A stretch of 64,000 bases of DNA, taken from contig CM060967.1 in assembly GCA_030765045.1 (NCBI GenBank), positions 18,184,284 through 18,248,283 on the forward strand, read 5' to 3'. Made by a program: the position numbers and the translations under genes. Of this stretch, positions 57,110 to 64,000 are shown one piece after another. The first letter of the stretch is position 1. Every line of letters starts with the position of its first letter. The stretch comes from Tenodera sinensis. Its lineage: Eukaryota > Arthropoda > Insecta > Mantodea > Mantidae. Below the pieces are notes generated by a model, which was not told where the DNA came from, did not search any database, and saw only the letters and a list, made by a program, of their open reading frames with translations.

Positions 57110-57535
57110 TTTCAGTTTTTTCAAAGATGCGACACGAGTTTCAAGAAAATCTCCCCCCTCTATGCTATTCTTTACGTGAAAACTTTTTCGAAATGTTTAG
57201 TTTTTGTAAAATGTGGCATTAAGCATTTTGATTAAAATACCATATACTATTAAACATATTTAAATAACAATTCAAACTATATCTTGAATTGTTTTCATTC
57301 AAAAGGAATTTTGTTATTTTATGTAACTGGTAACTCTTAAGATATACACAAAACGCGCTCCGCAACAAATGCTACCAACTCCTTTAAAATCATTTTTTCA
57401 TGTCATTAGCCATTTCCGAGATATGGGTTATGGATCATAGGTTTGAGTTAAACAATTTGTGTAAAAATATTGTAGAAACTGTAAAATATAAATAATAGTG
57501 GGTATAGAAACTCATATGAGAGTAACATCGGATAT
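57110..57535 (+). repeat. TE-A repeat, strongly diverged internal and 3' copy
   Basis: caaagatgcgacacgagttt, tgctattctttacgtgaaaa, gattaaaataccatatacta, gtaactggtaactcttaaga and catttccgagatatgggtta follow TE-A order at low identity. It is among the oldest recognisable copies. Confidence 0.55.
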
Positions 57536-58685
57536 GCATATATATTTTTTTTTATCAGGAGCTGCTGCTTAATATTTTGTTTAATTTTTCACTGATTTTT
57601 TTAATTTTAACACATACACAATACTAGAGTTGTAAAACTGCTCAGTTAAGAACCTACCCACATTACCTGTACGTTAGATGTGTTGCATACCTATCGGGCG
57701 TTATCTCATATAGGTACTGTTGTTTACGTTTCTTGATCATGTTTTACTAGATTCCTGTAGAAATTGGAAGCGTTGAACTTTGATATTACTGCCACTAACC
57801 TAAATAACAGTGACCAAAGTTATGATCACAGCTGTTTGTGATCATTATGTTTGAAGTTCTCATAACATTTCTTAATTCGTTGTATTTTGTATTATGCTAC
57901 TTTCCCTAACAATGCTACCAATACGGTTGGTATTTGTACCATTTACTAGGTCATTCTTGCTCAGTTCAAGGTGTCGACCCTGTACTCCTACCTAAGGTGT
58001 TGCGTTTTGTCGCCGAATTTCAGTTCGGGATGGAAGTTTAACTTGTGTTTTATTCTTCTATGACTTTTAATATTTTAGTATGTGAATCCTTGTACCTACT
58101 TGTATTTGATCATAACATCGCTAACATCGACAGCTGGCCAGTTAAATTACCCCAAATCAAGTAATGAATAATTTTTGTACAGTTTAGTTTTCGATCCATT
58201 ATTGGGAATCTTCCTTGAAGTATTTAATAAAGTGTATACGATACGGAGTGTTATTAACTAATCATGTATAAAATCAATGGTGAAAACAAACTAGTAACTT
58301 CAACATCAAAGGTTTCGATGTAGTGCGGCTTACCGGTCGATGAAATATTCAGCGGAAAGAATTCCTCGACGGGGGGAGATATTGGCATGATCACATATCG
58401 CATGCTTGTGTGACACGTGAAATATTGCAAATATTTACTTCCCTGGCCCACGAACAGCTGTTGTGGGAAGGAAGTCCCCATGAAATAGAGATTAAGTGCC
58501 GGGCTTTACTCTGTTCTCAGCTGTAGACCACAGACAAGCTCTGCCCTATTATTTATGCTTAAATCACAACGAATCCCAGCATGTTTGTAAAGCACAGAAA
58601 CGTTTTAGTGTGTGAAAAAGCCCGAGATACTTTACTTAAAGCAACATCATACCACCAAAAATTAAATGCTTAGTCCACGGTCCAA
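57536..58685. other. Unannotated stretch
   Basis: A perfect 9-base stem (atgatcaca, tgtgatcat) with a 6-base loop lies at 57822-57845. No gene or repeat was recognised. Confidence 0.4.
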
Positions 58686-59375
58686 TTTTTACTTTATCTA
58701 CTGGTAAGTAGAGGAAGTATTGTACTCTGTCGATATTTCACCGGAAATATATGTTTTGAGAACCCCTGAATCCAGAAAAGCATTTAGAAAACGGTCCGTG
58801 TGTGTGTGTCAGTCTGTGAACAGCATAACTCAAAAACGAAAAGTCGGTTAAAAACCAAAGTTGGTATTTAAGTTTAATCTCTTTCAAGGACGCGACATGA
58901 AGATTTTGAAGAAAATAGCCTCACCCTAAACTACCCTTTACATGGAAACTTTTTCGAAAATTTTGATTTTCTTGAAAATGGGTATAACGATTTTGATTAA
59001 AATGCCACATGTTTGAGATATTTTTATGAAAAATGAAATGTATATCTTGAATTTTCTGGCTATAGTCCCTGTAGTCGTATTTACTCTGGGCGACTTTTGC
59101 ATAACTGGTAAACCGTTAGAGATAGACCAAATCATACTGTACAAAAAATGTAGATCTTGCTAAAATACACAATTTATGTCTGAATAAATTTTCTTGTACG
59201 GTGAACCATTTCGGAGATATTCCTTGTTATGTGTGTGAGTTTCGGAAAACTTAAAACTTTTGTGAAATGGAACATCGATCTAAAAGCCTACTGTATTCTC
59301 ATATTCCCTTTGCACCTACAAGAAAATTAGCAATAAGATAATTTCTGTAAATGTTTATCTTGACTAACATGAAGA
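58686..59375 (+). repeat. TE-A repeat, copy with 3' deletion
   Basis: Starts ttttactttatctactggta and carries all blocks to gtgaaatggaacatcgatct. It then jumps to ctactgtattctcatattcc and stops near catgaagaac. The TG tract is short (tgtgtgtgtgtc). Confidence 0.8.
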
Positions 59376-59389
59376 ACACTGTTCCATCT

Positions 59390-59565
59390 TTTAGTTAACA
59401 CAATTTATAATTTGTCGCGACCTTCCAACTCACAGCTGTTCTGTTCTATCTTAACCTTGACCAAATACTACTCAACTGGCGCAACACTGACCTACTAACC
59501 TATAAACTGACTTCTCTGTCTGTCCGAGACGCTTATATAGCAAACAATTAGATCCCACCGATTTC
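59390..59565 (-). mobile_element. LTR-B-like fragment, diverged
   Basis: On the minus strand ttccagagaaatcggtggg, a gctatataagcg TATA box (59530-59541), gacagacagagaagtcag and ggtcaaggttaagatagaac parallel LTR-B order at low identity. It could be a related rather than identical family. Confidence 0.4.
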
Positions 59566-59579
59566 TCTGGAAATTCAGG

Positions 59580-59765
59580 TTTTTTTTTTTTTTTTTTTCG
59601 AAGCGTTGCGTACTGTCAAGAACCAGCCTCTGTTAGTTCTCGAACTGCCTGGAGTTCCTTTGTTTTCGATGCACTCATTGTCACGAACTACGTGTTGCCT
59701 AGCAACGTAGTGGTGTGAGGTACCTGTTTGTGAATCATCTTTGAGACCCACGGCCGTCAAAACAA
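59580..59765 (-). repeat. Possible retroposed sequence ending in A19
   Basis: On the minus strand a GC-richer segment (59765 down to 59599) ends in 19 A residues (plus-strand T run 59580-59598). Poly(A) directly after non-repeat sequence suggests a retroposed transcript. It contains an X-box-like GTTGCCTAGCAAC at 59694-59706. The source is not recognised. Confidence 0.35.
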
Positions 59766-60059
59766 TATATTTAAATCAATGCATAATGGAAAAGCACAAG
59801 GTAAACGTTTGTGAGACAATAGGAAGTAATTAGCGAGCCAAGTTACGTGTTGGTTACCCATTAGTCAGAGTAGTAGAAAGGGAACATAATTCTTAGAATT
59901 TTATTCACAAAGTAAAAATTGTGTTTCAGATGTGAGTAAGAAACTTTAGACCTGGAAACTTTGGTGAGGCAGTCTTGAAGTAGGCGGGAGTGTGCCATTC
60001 TAACATACTTGTCTTTCTTTCGTGTCTTACATTAGTGTTTTACTGTTAACGATTATCAG
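59766..60059. other. Unannotated stretch
   Basis: No supported feature. Confidence 0.35.
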
Positions 60060-60415
60060 CCATACATAGCACCTAAGACCGCGCTCGGGTTTTACAGACT
60101 TACCGGCTGCCACAGAGAAACCTTTCGGTTGACTTAATCACAACTTGCGGAAGGGGACTTATCACCTCGATCGAAAGGTATTCTTTTGTGCCTACGCCCC
60201 AGACGGGACAGGAGGATGGATGAGTTGAATGGATCCTCAGGACAGGCGGAACGTTGCCACTACAGAGCAGAGGCCGGGTTCCTAGATTTTCCCGGTTATA
60301 AGCACCCCGAAGGAGGCTGGCGTACCTCACTCCCCCGACATGGGGGCCCGGAAATCAGTGGCTTGCCTTCCAAACCGGGGAAAGAGATTTCCAGATCCCA
60401 TAGTTCACCGCTGTA
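60060..60415. other. GC-rich island of unknown nature
   Basis: About 350 bases with much higher G+C than the flanks read partly open on both strands (60100-60416) and contain C and G runs (ctcccccgacatgggggccc). No A/B box pair, domain or repeat partner was found. It could be a retroposon head, a promoter or a captured fragment. Confidence 0.35.
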
Positions 60416-61009
60416 GTAGCAGACACGAATATATGGGAAACGGCATCAAAAGAGATGTTCTCAAGGAATAGTTACAAAACCTTCTTAGAGTGGAACTTTG
60501 TAAGCACCTTACCTTCTTCATTTATATTTCATCACTTCGCAAATACCACTCACATCAATTACAGCGACAAATCGCTATTTCCATTACACATTTTATTACG
60601 TTTTTCTGCTTTCACCATGTTGACCATACTGCCACACCCCGGCTGTCTAACTTTGTGAATAAAATGACAAAGTACGAACATTTATTACAAAATGGGTCTT
60701 TTCTATAGAACTGGCAGCACATTAACCATCCCTGAGTCTGTCAAAAGTACGAGGTCATTTTCACGTCTTTGTGCACGGCTTTGAAGGGAAAACAACTTCT
60801 CTTGAAACTCATAGTTTGCAAGAAATAATGGCATCCCATAATTTTTTCACCACTTTCTGTACCCGCTATATTTATTCGCATATGTAATATCAATAATAAC
60901 ACTAAAGTTATAAAAAAGAAGTTATTATTAATTGTATACCTAATAACAAAATAACTTGCTAAATTATTAACAACATTAAATGTGTGCAGTAAGTTGGGAA
61001 AGTATTACA
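60416..61009. other. Unannotated stretch
   Basis: No supported feature. Short overlapping frames at 60455-60708 lack motifs. Confidence 0.35.
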
Positions 61010-61130
61010 TTCCAAGCAAAAATTCGACATCGAAGTTTCACCGGAAATACATGTTTTGCCACCCCCTAAATCTAAGATAAATATTTTAGAAATATCAAAT
61101 GTGTTGCACTCATATGACTTTCTCTACTCT
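61010..61130. repeat. TE-A 5' end joined to an inverted TE-A 3' end
   Basis: gtaagttgggaaagtattac to ccccctaaatctaagataaa is the TE-A 5' end on the plus strand. It passes directly into tcaaatgtgttgcactcata and gactttctctactctta, the 3' end on the minus strand. The join falls where the TG tract would start. Confidence 0.65.
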
Positions 61131-61649
61131 TATTAATTTGCCAATTAGGGAATAATATATGAAAAAATAATTGATTATACTCACTAAAATAATCAACAGA
61201 AGAAAGACAAAATACTGCGTTGACGTATATGTTTCAAGAGATATGGATGAATTTTAGACAGAGCAGGAAAAATCGAAGGAGGCTTTGGAGTGAAGTAGGT
61301 TCCCGAGTGAGAACAAAGAAGGTCATGGAATATTTAATAGTTTTGAAGAAAAAGCTTTGTTGAGAAACTTCGTGATAAATTAAGACGGGAATTATTTGCA
61401 TATGCTAGAGCCATCCACTTGAGAAAAGTATAGGATCCTGGGCGTTTGTTCAGTATGGAAAGAGACCCTTTGTATATGGGAGAAAAAAAATTACTTGCAC
61501 GCTATGTTGAACAAACCTAGTCGCAATAAAAGAAAATATTAACACATGGTTCTGAATAAAAGAAAAAAAGATAGGTAATAATAAATGAGGCTATAGGCTA
61601 AATTTTTTCTCTCTCTGTCTTCCTTCTCTTAGCAGTTCTTGCCAGGTAC
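61131..61649. other. Unannotated stretch
   Basis: No supported feature. Confidence 0.35.
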
Positions 61650-61900
61650 TAGGAAAAATTAACTGTCCAGATTTCACTAGAAATATATCTTTCTGAGGGC
61701 CCCCCCCCCAAAAAAAAATGGGCTGAAAAACGAAAACTCGAATAAATGTTGATATTTAAGTTCAGTATTCCTAAAGATGCTGCACGAAGATTTTCAAGAG
61801 AATCCCTTACTCCAAACTGCGCTTTATATTTTTATATTTTTTTCCTTAAAATGCTTCTAGCGATTTTAAGCTAAAAGGTGTTAGGGACATAAGAGCAGAT
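61650..61900 (+). repeat. TE-A repeat, diverged internal fragment
   Basis: ctgtccagatttcactagaa, a C run, aaaaacgaaaactcg and agatgctgcacgaagatttt follow TE-A order. The TG tract is replaced by C and A runs. Confidence 0.6.
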
Positions 61901-62554
61901 ATTTGTACTGGTAATTGAGGAGAGTGTAATCAACAATATATCAATATTTTCTTAATTTTACTTATTAAGAATAGTATGTCTTCAGATTCGTTTGTACCTC
62001 TAAGAGGCCATGACGGTGTCGTGATAATGAATGGTGTACCGGAAGCAAGTTTCAACGCTTCCTGCAAGACCAGTGACTCGCGCTACCCCGGCCAGTGGGT
62101 CACGCCTCGGGCTGCGCAGCATAAGGGGTAGTATATACGACACGCGTTGTTCATTTCGACCGCAGTTACGACCATGCAAAAAACATCAGATTGTAAACTG
62201 TTTAATTGGCTTGTAGAAAAAGTTTTTAAAGTGCTGAGGCGATATCATGTAAAGAGCATATAATTTCAAGGTCACCATATAGCCATTGGCTTTTAAACAT
62301 GAAATATCGTATACACCCACAATAAAACGAGTATTTCTCTACAAAGGTTTCTTCCATTAATATAAAGAAAACAGAAAGGTAAGAATATTTTGCAGAAACT
62401 ATATAAAGATAAACGAAAGTGGCAGAGAATGTTGTACGAGTATAACACAGGAGTTTTTATCGTCTAAGTTTTATTATTGTACGAGTGTAAGTTATAAAAC
62501 GGGTTTCCTATTCAATTGCTGCAAAAGCAGGGTCCGACACCCCCGGCTGTCCGT
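61901..62554. other. Unannotated stretch with a GC-rich patch
   Basis: GC-rich at 62010-62130. No repeat partner or coding motif was recognised. Confidence 0.35.
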
Positions 62555-62760
62555 CTCCATGGTGTTGGGGTAGCGTGTCGGGCTTGTATTCAAGAGTTCA
62601 AGAGGTCCCGAGTTTGCATCTCAGTTAGGGTTTTCTTCGGATAAAGTTTTCTTCCGGGGTTTTCTCTTATTCTGAGAATACAAACATCTTGTACCTTGAC
62701 CCTGAGCTCATTTGAGCATCCTTGACTCATTCATCGTGCGATGTGACCTGCCAGACTAAA
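62555..62760 (+). repeat. tRNA-derived SINE with body
   Basis: ggtgttggggtagcgtgtcg (A-box region) is followed about 35 bases later by gtcccgagtttgcatctcag (B-box region). A pyrimidine/G-rich body follows (cttccggggttttctcttat) and a region ending near ctgccagactaaagg. The head-body layout is that of a SINE transcribed by pol III. Confidence 0.55.
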
Positions 62761-63436
62761 GGATATTAAAGTTAAAAAGGGCCGCACAGGCTGAAACTTC
62801 GATGTCCACTAGGTCCTATTCATATCGACAAATTACCAATGACAAGTGATTCCTCTTTAGTTCCAAATGCCTCTGTTAGAAGCTCTAGGAAGTGATCCTG
62901 ATTGATTTCATGGCTCATCTGGGAAAGCTTACCAAGCTAAATTTAACATATCTTAAGGGACAAATATACTGCATATCTGACATTAACAGCGTGTCCCTCA
63001 TCCACCATACGGACCGTTCTTGGCGCCTTTGCACATTTTATCTCTTTGTAGAATTAATTCCCTAGTGACGATGAAACGAAAGATTAAAAACTGAAATTGC
63101 TCAATGGGCAGAGTTTCACTTCCTGTCCGCCATGGTAATTACTGGAAAGTAGGAGTATAGATTTATCCAAAGTTACATCTTGATGAGTCCAATGGAAAAG
63201 TTTATTGACCGCTTTTTCCTATCTTTCAAAGACTTTGTGGGGGAAAAACGCTTTGAAATGCAGATACGTTTGGCTACAGCGCACTCTCCCTTGAGGGTAG
63301 TTGGAGAAATCACGATTGACGGTAAACACAAAACCGCACAGAACGCAATCTGAACGCCTACCGAACTAATACCAGCATTTTTTTACGCACATGCGCAATC
63401 GATCACGCTCTCAAAATTAGTTCGGAAGTTTGTACG
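62761..63436. other. Unannotated stretch
   Basis: No supported gene or repeat. Confidence 0.35.
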
Positions 63437-63743
63437 GTTGCAACATTACTTGAACCAGTCTTAATCTGTGATTCTGAATAAACTGAGCACGCGTTGTTAT
63501 CTGAGCATGCGCAGTGGCTAAACAGTGCTCCAACATAAGAGAAAATCCTTCAGAACTGGTTCTGAATTTCCATCTTGCTGTTCCAACATTTTGGGAACTA
63601 GTTCGGAACCAGTGAAATCGGTTCTTTGACAAAACAAGGAACTGCAAGTTCTGGACATGCGCAAATCGTATAGACTATAGCCTACCACGCGTGCGCAGTT
63701 ATTCAGAATTAGAGATTCATGATGGTTCAAGTAATGTTCCAAC
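63437..63743. mobile_element. MITE with about 48-base terminal inverted repeats
   Basis: The left arm (63437-63485) reads gttgcaacattacttgaacc ... attctgaataaactg. The reverse complement of the right arm (63696-63743) reads gttggaacattacttgaacc ... attctgaataactg. The arms differ by only a few bases. The 210-base interior contains a further inverted pair (aactggttctgaatttcc against gaactagttcggaacc) and several atgcgca motifs. No coding capacity. Target duplications were not identified. Confidence 0.7.
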
Positions 63744-64000
63744 ATAACTTTGCTAGTGTATTGTTAACAAGATGGCGATCCTTCTTGGAAATAAAACTGA
63801 AGTATGGCAACCGCCGACTGAACCCGATGCACCACGAAGCGAGTCGAAAATTCTCAAGTGACACGAGCGCCCTCCAAAACAGATTGAAGAACCACGCACA
63901 ACAGCAATATTCGTGCCAAAATCTTCAAAAAATGCTTATGTAATTAACATTTTTCTGTGTTTGCTCTGCATTTAATAGAGCTCGTAGATTTAATCACCAT
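63744..64000. other. Window end, nothing recognised
   Basis: The open frame reaching 63943 starts inside the MITE and has no domain. Confidence 0.35.

Noticed and set aside
57822..57845. Perfect 9-base stem with 6-base loop as an ncRNA or terminator
   Set aside because: Too short and isolated; no precursor-like extension and no known motif.
1..64000. CRISPR array, rRNA, bacterial operon or phage
   Set aside because: No regularly spaced direct repeats, no rRNA blocks, no long tightly packed frames; all signals are eukaryotic.

Overview
The window looks like AT-rich, repeat-dense nuclear DNA from an animal with a large genome. An arthropod, probably an insect, fits best. The reasons are degraded jockey/I-type LINE pieces with RNase H, a mariner-type transposase tail next to a separate HTH fragment of an insect-type family, a Penelope-like GIY-YIG fragment, tRNA-type SINEs, insect-style core-promoter motifs and long simple repeats. 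No bacterial gene organisation, rRNA, true tRNA gene or CRISPR array was seen. Species cannot be fixed from the sequence. No complete host gene was found; most open frames are chance or transposon frames.

The dominant component is one interspersed family, called TE-A here: about 0.85-0.92 kb when complete, over 30 copies or fragments on both strands. Its plus orientation opens ACTTTCTCTACTGGTAAGTA, carries a (TG)n tract near base 130, and ends GTGCAACACATCAGATTTTT. Fairly complete copies lie near 6675, 14076, 20672, 25174, 37764 (interrupted by a LINE) and 47755. Other pieces are ends, internal fragments or rearranged copies, including a 1.06 kb head-to-head inverted repeat (46012-47072) and a copy whose 3' end was flipped (21473-21848).

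Layout. 1-9 kb: mostly unannotated AT-rich DNA plus TE-A copies. 9.3-10.3 kb: a perfect ecdysone-type IR-1 palindrome, then an LTR (LTR-B). 12-20 kb: TE-A, a BED-finger remnant, SINE and LTR-B pieces, a Crypton-type N-terminus and a MULE fragment. 20-28 kb: TE-A, two LINE reverse-transcriptase fragments, a LINE RNase H fragment and an unexplained exon-like segment (23360-23450). 28-39 kb: mariner transposase remnant, an apparent 5'-inverted LINE with a (TA)n tail (31205-32660), an LTR-B end with a tRNA-Leu-type primer binding site, and a LINE inserted into TE-A with a 7-base target duplication. 40 kb: a CpG-rich initiator promoter followed by a histidine-rich candidate first coding exon, the best host-gene candidate. 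42-64 kb: Penelope-like fragment, a second LTR type, more TE-A, a TATA-driven candidate first exon, a pogo/Tigger-like element next to an HTH remnant, SINEs and a MITE with about 48-base terminal inverted repeats.

The recognisable proteins are autonomous-transposon leftovers, each broken, so the window is mainly a record of successive and nested insertions. All similarity calls come from reading translations and repeats by eye; no database search was run.
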